Part shown: one piece after another, positions 1 to 13,671 of the stretch
Layout of the letters: the number at the start of each line of letters is the position of its first letter
Position numbering within the stretch: position 1 is the first letter of the stretch
Source of the DNA: Planctomycetales bacterium
GTDB lineage: Bacteria; Planctomycetota; Planctomycetia; Isosphaerales; Isosphaeraceae
Length of the DNA stretch: 49,170 nt
Assembly (NCBI GenBank): GCA_027449865.1
Contig: DAIDKV010000031.1
Coordinates: forward strand, 1 to 49,170
Direction: 5' to 3'
Position numbers and translations under genes: made by a program
The notes under the pieces: model-generated
Told to the model about the DNA's origin: nothing
The model's input: the letters and a program-made list of their open reading frames with translations, nothing else
Database searches by the model: none

Positions 1-325
1 AACGGAATGTCAGAATACACCCAAAGGTAGATCCAATAATCCCCTGGCAGTCCTTGCATAGGACGTCGGGATCGATGGAACGGGCCGGCCCTCAAGACCG
101 TTGTCGGGCCCTGGGCTCGGATGGGACGGGGACAGCGAAGGGAGAGGGAAGCCCATTCGCTTCCCCCTGGGCCAGCCCCCGGATCTCTCCTACCAGAATT
201 CCTAGGCCATTCGTGACGCCACGGCAAGTGGCTCGTCCCGGAATCGACGTTTTCGCGGGGCAAGCCAACCCGGCTCGACGCGAGGGAATCCGGTCGATCG
301 CCGGTCCGCGTGACGATCAAATCCT

Positions 326-354
326 TTGACAGTCGGTTCCACTTCGACTATGTT
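326..354 (+). promoter_or_regulatory. Sigma-70-like promoter for the MMPL exporter
   Basis: A TTGACA -35 box (326-331) and a TATGTT -10 box (349-354) are separated by exactly 17 bases, about 105 bases upstream of the exporter start at 461. The first 325 bases of the window hold no convincing gene. The match is by eye. Confidence 0.55.
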
Positions 355-460
355 CGGCTATTGCGCCAGGGACGGCGGCGACCGAGGGTAGGGGAGGTGC
401 GCGACGGGTGGTCCGTGGCCCTGGACCGGGCCGGTCGCCGCAGCAGAATGCGATTTTGAT

Positions 461-2863
461 ATGTTCTCCGCGATCTCCCGCCTCGTCATCCGACGCCCGG
501 GCGCCGTGGTTCTGTGCGGTTTCGCCGCCGCCGCGCTGCTCCTCTCCGTCGCGCCGCGGTGGGACGAGGTCACCAAGGACGACGACGTTCGCTTCTTCCC
601 GCCCGGCTATCCCAGCGTCGTCGGCCAGGAACTGCTCGAGCGCGGCTTCCCGCGCGACGCGGCCAGTTCGCAGGTCGTGCTCGCCTGCGAGCGTCTGGAC
701 GGTCCTTTGACCTCCGCCGACTACGCGGCGATCGACGCGATGATCGCCCGTTTCTCCAGGCTGGTCCAGGAGCAACGCAACCTGGGTGTCAAGCGGATCG
801 ACACCTACAAGACGCCCGTCATCGGTCCCCGTCTCCGGGGCGACGGTGGCGACATCGGCGCTCGGGCCGTCCTGACGATCATCTCGCTTGATGGAACCTA
901 TCAGGCCAAAACGACCCGGGTGGCGGTGGATCGAATCCTCGACTGGGCCGACCAGCAGCGCACCGAGTTCTCCAGCGGGCTCCGGCTCGGTGTGACTGGC
1001 TCGGCGGTCGTCGGCCACGATATCAATACGGCTGCCAACGAGAGCATTGAGAAAACGACCTGGATGACCGTCTTTCTCGTCGTCGTGATCCTGCTGATCG
1101 TCTACCGATCGCCGCTTCTGGCGATGATCCCACTGGTAACAATCGCTCTCTCGGTGGTCGTCTCGCTTCGATCGGTCGCGATGCTTACGAAGTTTCCGGA
1201 CATTGGCTTTCAGGTGATCAACATCACCAAGGTTTTCGTCGTGGTCGTACTCTTCGGCGCGGGGACCGACTACTGCCTCTTCCTGATCGCCCGATACACC
1301 GAGGAACTGAAGCGAGGGCGGAGCCGTGTAGATGCGCTCCGGCATTCGATCGAGCAGGTAGGTGGGGCCCTGGTGGCTTCGGCCGGAACGGTGATCGTCG
1401 GCCTGGGAATGCTCTTCTTCTCCAGCTTCGCCAAGATCAAGTACACCGGACCGACAATCGCGGTGAGTCTGGCCGTCGCGCTTCTGGCCTCTCTTACAAT
1501 GGCGCCGTCGATGCTCGCCCTGCTCCGGGGGGCGATCTACTGGCCGTTTCGCGAGGTCCGTCGCGAGGGTGGTTCCGCCGCGGACGACCCGGATTTCGAC
1601 GAGGCCCCCGCACCCGGTTTCTGGATCTACGCGGCCGATCTGATCGTCCGGCATCCGGGGGCGATTCTTTCGGTTTGCCTGGTTGCTCTGCTCCCGCTAG
1701 CGGTCGTCGGATACCGGGCGAGACCAAGTTATAACCAGCTCGCCGATCTCGATCCCGACCGGCCGAGCGTCGTCGGCTCGGAGATGATCCGCCGGCATTT
1801 CGCGGTGGGAGAGCTCAGTCCGGCCACGGCCCTGATCGACGACCCGAAACTTGACTTCCGTTCCGAGGCTGGCCGATCGGCAATCGCCGAGGTCAGCCGC
1901 CGCCTGCTCGCCATCGAGAATGTCGCCGAGGTCCGGTCGCTCACGCAGCCGGTCGGCCGGCCACTCGGTGGTCCTGATCGCGGGTTTTTCGGCGGCTTCA
2001 CCGACGACCTCCTCCGCCGGGGAGCCGTCTCGCGTTACGTCGGTGTCAAGCCGGCCGATTCGGCCGACGCCGGACATATCACGCGGTTCGACATCATTTT
2101 CAAGACCGACCCCTTCTCGCAGATCAGCCTGGACACCCTGGAGCGGGTTCGGACCGTGCTTGACGAGGCGACCGCCGATGGACAGCCGATCGCCGGCACC
2201 CGCGCGATCGGAATGGCAGGCTCCACGTCCATGGTCAACGACCTCCGCCGCGTCACGACCGCCGACCTTCGCCGAATGTATGTTCTGATCACGATAGGAA
2301 TCTACGTGATTTTGGTCGTGCTGCTGCGACGGCCGGGGATCGGCCTCTACCTGGTCGCGACGGTGGTTCTGGGCTACCTGGCCTCGCTCGGGCTGACCGA
2401 CCTTGTTTTCTCGGCGATGCACCGGGGACCAGCTCCCTGGGGCGGCCTCGACTGGATTGTCGGCTTCTTCCTGTTCGTGATCCTGGTGGCTGTGGGCGAG
2501 GACTACAACATCTTCCTCATGGCGAGGGTGCTGGAGGAGGAGCGGAAGTACGGTGTGACCGAAGGGACGCGTCGGGCCGTGGCGCACACCGGCGGGATCA
2601 TTAGCTCGTGCGGCCTGATCATGGCCGGGACCTTCGGAGCCCTGCTGGTTGGCAAGCTCGCCTCGCTCCGTGAACTGGGCTTCGCGCTGAGCCTGGGCGT
2701 TCTGCTCGACACGTTCCTGGTTCGTCCGATCCTGGTTCCGGCTTTCCTGGTCTTGCTGGACCGGGCCTGGCATCGGCCCCCCGGGACGGCAATGGTCCGG
2801 CAGGCGAGTTTCCTTGAGGCCGGCCGGTCGCACGCCGTCGAGCCGTCTTCCGAGGGCGTCTGA
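461..2863 (+). CDS. MMPL/RND family transporter
   Basis: This 800-residue integral membrane protein is of the MMPL (RND superfamily) type, which moves lipids or hydrophobic compounds across the inner membrane using the proton gradient. The topology is the usual duplicated one: a TM helix near residues 10-30, a large periplasmic loop, a cluster of five or so helices (about 200-360), a second lone helix near 395-415, a second loop, and a final cluster (about 610-770). Each cluster carries the family signature with a buried aspartate: GTDYCLFLIARYTEEL in the first and GEDYNIFLMARVLEE in the second. The length is normal. It is transcribed alone and converges on clpC. The substrate cannot be read from sequence; in planctomycetes such proteins may handle hopanoids or other envelope lipids, which is a guess. 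Confidence 0.9.
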   Translation: MFSAISRLVIRRPGAVVLCGFAAAALLLSVAPRWDEVTKDDDVRFFPPGYPSVVGQELLERGFPRDAASSQVVLACERLDGPLTSADYAAIDAMIARFSRLVQEQRNLGVKRIDTYKTPVIGPRLRGDGGDIGARAVLTIISLDGTYQAKTTRVAVDRILDWADQQRTEFSSGLRLGVTGSAVVGHDINTAANESIEKTTWMTVFLVVVILLIVYRSPLLAMIPLVTIALSVVVSLRSVAMLTKFPDIGFQVINITKVFVVVVLFGAGTDYCLFLIARYTEELKRGRSRVDALRHSIEQVGGALVASAGTVIVGLGMLFFSSFAKIKYTGPTIAVSLAVALLASLTMAPSMLALLRGAIYWPFREVRREGGSAADDPDFDEAPAPGFWIYAADLIVRHPGAILSVCLVALLPLAVVGYRARPSYNQLADLDPDRPSVVGSEMIRRHFAVGELSPATALIDDPKLDFRSEAGRSAIAEVSRRLLAIENVAEVRSLTQPVGRPLGGPDRGFFGGFTDDLLRRGAVSRYVGVKPADSADAGHITRFDIIFKTDPFSQISLDTLERVRTVLDEATADGQPIAGTRAIGMAGSTSMVNDLRRVTTADLRRMYVLITIGIYVILVVLLRRPGIGLYLVATVVLGYLASLGLTDLVFSAMHRGPAPWGGLDWIVGFFLFVILVAVGEDYNIFLMARVLEEERKYGVTEGTRRAVAHTGGIISSCGLIMAGTFGALLVGKLASLRELGFALSLGVLLDTFLVRPILVPAFLVLLDRAWHRPPGTAMVRQASFLEAGRSHAVEPSSEGV

Positions 2864-2876
2864 GATCCAGAAGGAA

Positions 2877-2912
2877 GGCCCGCCGGGGGATCCTGGGATC
2901 CCCGGGCGGGCC
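2877..2912. terminator. Bidirectional terminator between MMPL gene and clpC
   Basis: Two 17-base arms (2877-2893 and 2896-2912) pair with a single mismatch around a 2-base spacer, giving a very stable GC-rich hairpin. It lies in the 81-base gap between the two convergent stop codons, so it can serve both transcripts. No clear U-tract follows on either side. Confidence 0.65.
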
Positions 2913-2944
2913 GGTTCGCATCGGATGTCGCGGGGAGGCGAGGC

Positions 2945-5473
<2,529 letters not shown>

Positions 5474-6005
5474 GCGGTCTACTCCGATCCGACGATTGTC
5501 CCCACTTCGCGCCGTCCCACATCCTGCTCCACCCTTCATTCTACGCAAGAGGGAGCCAATCAGTCAGCGGTGTTATCCGCAACCTGGGAGGCGGCCGTCA
5601 TCCCGTCATTATAAGCGGGCCTGACGCCTGGGGTGAGGCGTCGGCGTGGGATTCCAGGGAATTCGAGCCTTGACGCCGCGGGAAGACAGGTTTGGGTCGG
5701 GATGAGGGGACAAGTGGCCAAAAACGCGTCGGGATTCGTCCGCGGTTCCTCTATTGTGTACAGGATGAATCACCAGGCGCCGCTTCGCGCCAGAATTCCG
5801 TTCCACGGCGGGGCGGATGCCTGAATGGACGGGCAGTGGTCAATGGATCTCCATGGCCCGAGAATCCGACGGGGACGGTCCCCGTGGCTCTCACAATCCG
5901 GGATCGCGGAAATCCATCCCGGCCGGATTCTGAGAGGATTCTAGGAGGGGTTTCCCCCCGAATCAAGCGAACGTTTGGATGGCTGGGGTGGGTGTTCCGT
6001 CGGGA
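5474..6005. other. 532-base intergenic region upstream of clpC
   Basis: I see no convincing gene. On the minus strand a TATAAT hexamer (5608-5613), about 135 bases ahead of clpC, could be a -10 element, but no good -35 box sits at the expected distance. The other side of the gap is the downstream end of the AsmA-like gene, which is also on the minus strand. No CIRCE (HrcA) operator was seen. Confidence 0.35.
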
Positions 6006-7295
6006 TCAGCGGAGCAGTCCCTCGCGGAGTTGCCGACCGAGGAGCCGGAGCCGCTCTCGATCCTCGGCGGGAAGGTTACGCAGCGGGTCGCGGATCTTTT
6101 TTTTGTCGATCGCCTTGCCGTTCACGGCCACCACCATCTGATCGAGAGTTCCCTGGAGTGTCAGCGTAGTCATCGAACCGAGGTCCACTTTCAGTTCGCC
6201 GAGAAGGCGGCGGGCCTGGTCGGGGAGCTGGTTCTCGAGACCGACGATCCGGAGTCGGTAATCGATCCGGCCGTCGAGGTCTGTCCAGCCAGACATCGCC
6301 ACCGGGACGCGCCCGATGTTGAGCGTCATTCGATCGGTCGAGATCCGGCCGTCCCGGTAGCCGAAGGTGGTCTGGATCGTTCCCACCCGGCGACGGGCGC
6401 CGAGGTCCACGAACCGGGAGAGCTGGGTCATCAGCGGTGTACCGTCGATCGAGACCCGTTTCAGGGCGACCTCCCCTCGGCCTCGGAGTTTTTTGACAAG
6501 CATCGGCCAGGTCGTCCCCTGGCCGCGGACGACCAGGTCGGCGCCGAGCCGTCCGGTGGTCCCCTCGGTCGCTCCGGCAAGGACGGGCACGGCGTAACGG
6601 AGCACTCCAAGGTTGGCGTCGATCCCGACGTCCTCCGCTCGAACCCGAGCCTCGGCGACGAGGTTCGAGGCGGTTCGGTCGATGCGGGCGGAGAAACGCA
6701 ATTCTCCTCCGTTGACCGCTCCCCGAATCTGCTCGACAACGAGCAGGCGGCCGACGGTGTAGCCGATCCCCTCGATCTCGCGGCCTTCGATCCGGGTCCG
6801 GCTGGGTTCGTCGACGACGGCGATCCTGGCCCGATGCAGCCGCATCGCGATCTGTGCGTCCTCGGGTGCGGGGCGGCCGTCGCGACCGATCCGAGGCCCC
6901 TTCGGGCGGAGCAGGTCCGCGAGTTCAAGCTTTCCGTCGGCCCGGCGGAGGACGCGCAGGTCCATTCCATCGACCTCGATCCGGTTCGGCCGCCACTCGC
7001 CGGAGAGCAGCCGCATGACGCCGAAATCGAGCCGGATACTACCGGACTTCAACCAGGGATCCTTGAGGTCGGTCGCGGAGCCGATCCGAAGGCCAGTGAG
7101 GTGGATGCCTCCCAGTAACCCGATCGAGACCGAGTCGAGTTCCACCCGGCGCCCACTGCGCGCTTCAAGTTGCGCCACGATCCGCCGACGTACCCACTCA
7201 GTCGGTGCGGCCAGCACGATCAGGGTCCAGAGTGTTGGAGCGATCAGGGCCACGAGGCCGATCTTGCGAGCGCGCCGCCATCGCGGTGATGTCAT
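6006..7295 (-). CDS. AsmA-like envelope protein
   Basis: A 429-residue protein with one N-terminal TM anchor (about residues 12-32) followed by a region resembling AsmA/TamB-type repeating beta-groove proteins: VRRRIVAQLEARSGRRVELD directly after the anchor is the typical opening. AsmA-like proteins sit in the envelope and are linked to lipid transport or outer-membrane homeostasis. The start at 7295 (MTSPRWRRARK) has an AGGGG box ten bases upstream; an ATG at 7313 is also in frame but lacks such a site. It lies 100 bases behind the nitrilase-family gene on the same strand, so the two could be co-transcribed. At 429 residues it is shorter than many AsmA family members. The specific role is unknown. 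Confidence 0.7.
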   Translation of the reverse strand: MTSPRWRRARKIGLVALIAPTLWTLIVLAAPTEWVRRRIVAQLEARSGRRVELDSVSIGLLGGIHLTGLRIGSATDLKDPWLKSGSIRLDFGVMRLLSGEWRPNRIEVDGMDLRVLRRADGKLELADLLRPKGPRIGRDGRPAPEDAQIAMRLHRARIAVVDEPSRTRIEGREIEGIGYTVGRLLVVEQIRGAVNGGELRFSARIDRTASNLVAEARVRAEDVGIDANLGVLRYAVPVLAGATEGTTGRLGADLVVRGQGTTWPMLVKKLRGRGEVALKRVSIDGTPLMTQLSRFVDLGARRRVGTIQTTFGYRDGRISTDRMTLNIGRVPVAMSGWTDLDGRIDYRLRIVGLENQLPDQARRLLGELKVDLGSMTTLTLQGTLDQMVVAVNGKAIDKKKIRDPLRNLPAEDRERLRLLGRQLREGLLR

Positions 7296-7395
7296 GGGAA
7301 TCCATCCCCTCATCGAGACGAGGTGCCTCCGTCCTGTCCGGACCCGGTCCCGCCGGGTCGAGTGGACCATAACCCGGTTCGCCCATCCCGGCAAG

Positions 7396-8400
7396 TTAAG
7401 TTCGGGGAGTAACCGGACGATTATTCTCCCTTTCTGCGATTTCATGGGCCAGTTTCCAGCCGGGGCTCGTCAATGGCGAATGGCCGGGGGGATGGGGCTC
7501 GAGCAGTTTTCCGTACAGCTCGGGACGCCGGGCGCGCAGATACCGGCGGCCAGGAGCGAGTTCGAGGGCCTCGGCCGTCAGGAGACCGACGACGACCTCA
7601 TCATCGAGAGCATGACTCTCGACGATCACGTCGCCACTCGGATCCAGAATCATCGAGAGGCCCGGTTTGATTGTCTCGTGGTCGCGGCCGATGTTGTTGG
7701 CAAAGATGGCGAATACGCCATTTTCCCAGGCCCGCGCGGGGAGCCACCGCGAGAGCCAGGCTCGTCCCTTCGGCCCGCGGAACTCCAGCCGGAGACGCTC
7801 CGGGTCGCGATGACGGTTCTCCCAGAGTGCGGGTTCGATCGTCCCTCGGCCTGGCATTGTCGATGGCGTGCCGCCGGTCACGTGCGGCATCACAATCACC
7901 TCGGCGCCCATCAAGGTTGTTGCTCGGACGTTCTCCGGCAGGTTGTTGTCGTAGCAGATCAGGAAGCCGAATCGGACGCCTCGGATCTCGACCACTTCAT
8001 ATCCGCGCCCAGGTGTCAGGAACGGGCTGATGAACGGGTGAAGCTTGTGGAACCGCGCGAGCAGTCCCTCGGGCCCGACCGCCACGTAACTGTTGTAGAG
8101 CCGGCCGTCGGGCTCACGCTCGATCAAACCGGCCATGACAACGGCCCTGGCCTCGCGGGCGATCTCGACCAGCGCGGTGACGGAGGGCCCGTCGGGCACG
8201 GGTTCGGCGAGGGCGTCGAGCTGTTCGCGCGAAAGGGTCTGCAAGAATGTGTAGGCCGTGATGCTGCACTCGTGGAAGCAGACGACCTCGGCGCCCCGGG
8301 CGGACGCGTTTTGAGTGAGCTCTCGGATGCGCCCGAGATTGTAATTCTTGTCGCCGTCGCGGTGCTCAAACTGCGCGGTGGCGATGACGATGTCTCGCAT
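7396..8400 (-). CDS. Carbon-nitrogen hydrolase (nitrilase superfamily)
   Basis: A 334-residue enzyme of the nitrilase/amidase superfamily, which hydrolyses non-peptide C-N bonds through a Glu-Lys-Cys triad. All three residues can be placed: Glu in VVCFHECSITAY, Lys in LLARFHKLHPF and the nucleophilic Cys in GFLICYDNNLPENVRA. The start at 8400 (MRDIVIATAQFEHRDGDK) fits the family N-terminus and has GAGGGA upstream; longer in-frame extension is unconserved. No signal peptide is seen, so it should be cytoplasmic. The substrate cannot be assigned; an amide or carbamoyl compound is most likely. It is the first gene of a possible two-gene unit with the AsmA-like gene. Confidence 0.9.
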   Translation of the reverse strand: MRDIVIATAQFEHRDGDKNYNLGRIRELTQNASARGAEVVCFHECSITAYTFLQTLSREQLDALAEPVPDGPSVTALVEIAREARAVVMAGLIEREPDGRLYNSYVAVGPEGLLARFHKLHPFISPFLTPGRGYEVVEIRGVRFGFLICYDNNLPENVRATTLMGAEVIVMPHVTGGTPSTMPGRGTIEPALWENRHRDPERLRLEFRGPKGRAWLSRWLPARAWENGVFAIFANNIGRDHETIKPGLSMILDPSGDVIVESHALDDEVVVGLLTAEALELAPGRRYLRARRPELYGKLLEPHPPGHSPLTSPGWKLAHEIAERENNRPVTPRT

Positions 8401-8595
8401 CGGCGATCCCTCTGGTCCTGGATGAGCCAGGCATTCTACCATCGCGTCCAGGTTGCGACATGAGCCCGCTTCCCGGGTCTTCCATCTCGGGTTCGTCGGG
8501 CCGCTCCTTGAACGTCGGCACCGGAGCGGGTAAACCGGGTTTGGACGTCGAGCTCCACGGATTTCGGACAACCGGCGATCAGGTGAGGAACCCAG

Positions 8596-10899
<2,304 letters not shown>

Positions 10900-10917
10900 G
10901 CCACCAAAGTCCGGCGA

Positions 10918-10945
10918 GGGGCGGGATCGGACTGGATCTCGCCCC
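10918..10945. terminator. Hairpin terminator between convergent genes
   Basis: An 11-base arm (10918-10928, GGGGCGGGATC) pairs with 10935-10945 around a 6-base loop, with one G-T pair. It lies 18 bases after the metallohydrolase stop and 80 bases after the stop of the small minus-strand gene, so it may serve both. There is no U-tract. Confidence 0.5.
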
Positions 10946-11025
10946 GACTCGGTCGATGCACGGGGTTTGCGAGGAAATTCGCCCCCCCGAGATCCGAATC
11001 CCGATCGTCATTCCTTCACGAAGCA

Positions 11026-11367
11026 TCAGGCCATCTCACGCTCGCGAACGGTGACGTAAACCTCCTGGCAGGCCTCGGCGATCTTCTCGCCGAGTCCCTG
11101 GTGCTTGCTCTCGAGCTGACCGGAATACATGGAGAGGACCTTGCAGAGAAAGGCGCCGTGGCAGGCGTCGGCCTCGTGGGAAAGCTGATCGAGCGACTCC
11201 TCGATCTGATCGGCGAGGTAGAGCAGGAACTGGGCCTGCCCCTTGATCTCGGCGAGCGACCGCCGGAGTTCGGGTGAGGCGGAGCCGGCTCGCGGAGGGC
11301 CGGCGACGGTCGCGGTTGCGGCGTCGGGTCCGTCGAATTCATCGCGAGGAGCGTCGAGGGTTCGCAT
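11026..11367 (-). CDS. Small helical protein of unknown function
   Basis: A 113-residue protein not assigned to a family. It begins at 11367 (MRTLDAPRDEF), seven or so bases after a strong GGAGG. The first 30 residues are low-complexity; the rest is predicted to be alpha-helical (LRRSLAEIKGQAQFLLYLAD, then QIEESLDQLS), with two cysteines. It lies 35 bases behind the next gene on the same strand, and their middle helices resemble each other (IKGQAQFLLYLAD against IRGKLQFMDYLVR), suggesting a paralogous pair that may form a complex. No signal peptide or TM segment. Confidence 0.7.
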   Translation of the reverse strand: MRTLDAPRDEFDGPDAATATVAGPPRAGSASPELRRSLAEIKGQAQFLLYLADQIEESLDQLSHEADACHGAFLCKVLSMYSGQLESKHQGLGEKIAEACQEVYVTVREREMA

Positions 11368-11402
11368 GAGGAGACCTCCCTGGTTGCCGTTCGTCGGGGT
11401 GA

Positions 11403-11708
11403 TCACGCGAATTCCCCCGAGTCGGGGGCGTCGAACGGGCCTTCGACCAGGGATTCCAGCTCGCCGCAGAGGTCGCCGACGAGCCGCATGTTCTGCCCCT
11501 CCTGCCGGAGGTTGGCCGCGTGCATTTCGACGAGCTGCCGGATGAAGATCCGGGTGCCGGGATCGGTTTCGTCCTGGTAGCGTTCGGCGTCGGCGACGGC
11601 GGCGCGAACCAGATAATCCATAAACTGGAGCTTCCCGCGAATCGCGACACAGAGGCGCGAGAGCTCGGATTTCCGTGCGGATTCGGGTGCGGCAGTGAGT
11701 TGGGACAT
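11403..11708 (-). CDS. Small helical protein, probable paralogue of its neighbour
   Basis: A 101-residue protein of unknown function, likely co-transcribed with the gene at 11026-11367. The start at 11708 (MSQLTAAPESARK) has GGAG eleven bases upstream; longer in-frame extension has the codon pattern of untranslated DNA. It is mostly alpha-helical, with the helix LCVAIRGKLQFMDYLVRAAV matching the corresponding helix of the neighbour, and has acidic ends. No known domain, TM helix or signal peptide is visible. Confidence 0.68.
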   Translation of the reverse strand: MSQLTAAPESARKSELSRLCVAIRGKLQFMDYLVRAAVADAERYQDETDPGTRIFIRQLVEMHAANLRQEGQNMRLVGDLCGELESLVEGPFDAPDSGEFA

Positions 11709-12033
11709 CCTTATCGCGTCTCCGACCGAGGGGCCGGAAGCCAGGGCCCGATCGGGCCTCGGCATCCGTGCCGGTGTTGATGTCCGCGCGGCGACCCCCG
11801 TGGGCGATCGGTGGCCATTGGGTCGAGGGGACGGCACGGGCCTGGTCCGTCGTCAACAGAAGTACGCCAGCGGGCACCAGATTACTCGGAGCCCGCCCCG
11901 CCCGCAAGCGGAAACGCCAGGGCGCCGGGCTTCGTGATCTGGCCCGTTCCCTTGGACCTCCGGCTCGGGTAAAACGGGTCGGATCGGGGCCCGTGGCCCG
12001 CTGCTTTCCTTCCCTCTTCCGGAGTCTCCCACG
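11709..12033. other. 325-base divergent intergenic region
   Basis: This gap separates the minus-strand small-protein pair from the plus-strand ThuA gene and should hold both promoters. I see no gene in it and no confident promoter hexamers. Confidence 0.4.
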
Positions 12034-12939
12034 ATGTCGAACGGAATGAGTCGTCGCGATCTGCTCCTGGCTGGTGGTGCCGCCTGGCTTGGCGCCGGCG
12101 CCCTGGGACAGGCCCTGGCCCGGCCCGAGGGGCCTACCAAAAAGGTCCTCTTCTTCATGAAGAGCGCCGGCTTCCCCCACCCGGTCGTCACCCGAAAGGG
12201 CGGCAAGCCAAGCCTCGCCGAAACGGTCCTGACGAAGGCCGGCAAGGAACACGGCTTCGAGGTCGTCGCCACTAAGGATGGCCGGATGTTCGATCCCGAC
12301 AAGATCGGCCAGTGGGACGCCTTCGTCTTCGAGACCACCGGCGATCTCACCACCGAGGGCGGTTCCGAGAAGTCGCCCGCCATCTCCGCCGACGGTGAGA
12401 AAGCCCTCTACGACGCCATCCGAGGCGGCAAGGGCTTCCTCGGAATGCACTGTGCCTCCGACACTTTCGGCCACCACGGGAAGCGGAACAAGGGCGCGAG
12501 CGACCCTTACATTCAGATGCTTGGCGGTGAGTTTATCGTCCATGGCGCTCAGCAAGAGTGCCAGATCGACATCGTCGATCCGAAGTTCCCCGGCGTCGCC
12601 GATGGATTCGGCCGCGAGGGCCACTCCTTCCGGTTGAAAGAGGAATGGTACGCCCTCAAGAACATGACCGACGATCTGCACGTCATCATGGTGCAGAACA
12701 CGAACGGCATGCAGGGCAAGATGTACCATCGTCCGAACTACCCAATGACCTGGGCGCGAATGCACGACAAGGGCCGCGTCTTCTTCACCTCGATGGGCCA
12801 CCGTGAAGACGTCTGGGAAAGCCCGATGTACCAGGCCCTGCTGATCGGAGCCCTCCGCTGGGCGACCGGCCAGGTCGAGGTCGATGTGGAGCCAAATATC
12901 CGGAAGGTCACCCCGCATTACGACCAACTCCACGCCTGA
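12034..12939 (+). CDS. Tat-exported ThuA-domain protein
   Basis: A 301-residue protein with a twin-arginine signal (MSRRDLLLAGGAAWLGAGAL at residues 5-24) followed by a ThuA-like fold, related to class I glutamine amidotransferase domains. ThuA proteins were first linked to trehalose utilisation, but in planctomycetes they are abundant and functionally undefined, often thought to act on sugars outside the cytoplasm. Family features are KVLFFMKSAGFPHP at the first strand, AFVFETTGDLT, GFLGMHCASDTF and a C-terminal FFTSMGHREDVWESP. The length is normal for a secreted ThuA protein. It appears monocistronic; its stop is 27 bases from the tRNA promoter. Confidence 0.88.
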   Translation: MSNGMSRRDLLLAGGAAWLGAGALGQALARPEGPTKKVLFFMKSAGFPHPVVTRKGGKPSLAETVLTKAGKEHGFEVVATKDGRMFDPDKIGQWDAFVFETTGDLTTEGGSEKSPAISADGEKALYDAIRGGKGFLGMHCASDTFGHHGKRNKGASDPYIQMLGGEFIVHGAQQECQIDIVDPKFPGVADGFGREGHSFRLKEEWYALKNMTDDLHVIMVQNTNGMQGKMYHRPNYPMTWARMHDKGRVFFTSMGHREDVWESPMYQALLIGALRWATGQVEVDVEPNIRKVTPHYDQLHA

Positions 12940-12965
12940 GCCGATCGAAAGCGACGGCCGCGGGC

Positions 12966-12993
12966 TTGCCCCGGCCGTCGCGGCTGCTATACT
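12966..12993 (+). promoter_or_regulatory. Promoter of tRNA-Arg
   Basis: TTGCCC (12966-12971) and TATACT (12988-12993) are separated by 16 bases. The -10 box ends 11 bases before the mature tRNA 5' end, a spacing normal for a stable-RNA promoter. Confidence 0.6.
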
Positions 12994-13004
12994 TGTTGTC
13001 ACCG

Positions 13005-13077
13005 GCGCCCGTAGCTCAACGGATAGAGTCGCGGACTTCGAATCCGAAGGTTGTAGGTTCGAATCCTACCGGGCGCG
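13005..13077 (+). tRNA. tRNA-Arg (anticodon UCG)
   Basis: The sequence folds into a complete cloverleaf: a 7-bp acceptor stem (13005-13011 with 13070-13076), a D arm GCTC...GAGT, an anticodon loop CTTCGAA with anticodon TCG at 13038-13040, a 5-base variable loop and a T arm GTAGG-TTCGAAT-CCTAC. The outermost anticodon-stem pair is a G-A mismatch. The discriminator base is G. CCA is not encoded. It reads CGA codons and, by wobble, CGG. The gene borders a stretch of worn, accessory-looking DNA, so its 3' end is a natural candidate attachment site, though I found no second copy of that end in the window. Confidence 0.95.
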
Positions 13078-13671
13078 CTTCAGCCGGGAATTTGTCAGTG
13101 GCTCCATTCCCGGGACAATCTGCGACAAGTCTTCGTAAATTAACAGGTTAGAGCGAGCCTAGGGATTATCTCCGGGCTTTCTCTTTGCGCCCCGAGTGCC
13201 ATCTTGAGTCATTGCGGGCCATGCCGGGCCAGTCTCATACTTCCACCAATACTTCCAAAATGAGGCTCTGAAACCCACTGCTTCGACAGTCGGACCATCA
13301 GCCCTCGCACCCGTTCACAGTCGAGGGATACCTCGGTGGTTCCCAGTGGACGCGCAGCCAGGCTCAAATTCCTTCCAGATGATCTCCCGGCACCGCAGTC
13401 ATCGGAATCGGGCCGCTGACTCGTGTCCAGTCCGCCGCGTCACGCTTTTCGGCCTTTTCTCGAAGGTACCAGAGTCCGCACTCCCCCTTCACAAACGTCC
13501 CGGCTGGGGCCTCACGGGTGCAGGACCTGGATCGCCTCCCTCACGACACGGCCCCGTGATGGAATCTTCTACAAACTGCCTGCCGCAGGCGCCCTATCGG
13601 AATATCCGTTACAGTCGAAGGGTCGTACTGTACGCTTGGCCTAAACCTATGATCCTGTCAATCATCGAGGC
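13078..13671. other. 594-base stretch without an intact gene, behind the tRNA
   Basis: No intact gene is visible. It contains one short minus-strand reading frame that looks like a protein tail (listed separately, 13364-13540). The remainder has no features that I can support. Confidence 0.4.
13364..13540 (-). pseudogene. Probable C-terminal fragment of an unknown protein
   Basis: An open frame bounded by stops encodes 58 residues that read like a natural protein end, including GECGLWYLREKAEKR and WTRVSGPIPMTAVPGDHL. There is no good start codon or ribosome-binding site (a GTG at 13490-13492 is possible). I do not recognise the family. It may be the tail of a gene destroyed when foreign DNA inserted behind the tRNA. 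Confidence 0.3.

Noticed and set aside
317-1654. Long minus-strand open frame opposite the MMPL gene (445 codons)
   Set aside because: It is a mirror of the GC-rich coding strand; composition is full of Arg, Asp, Gly and Pro with no domain, and the opposite strand encodes a clear transporter.
5979-8463. Plus-strand frames opposite the AsmA-like and nitrilase genes
   Set aside because: The minus strand carries recognisable catalytic and anchor motifs; the plus-strand translations have none.
11709-13002. Upstream extension of the small-protein frame as one 658-codon gene
   Set aside because: Most of it is antisense to the ThuA gene. The real start with GGAGG is at 11367.
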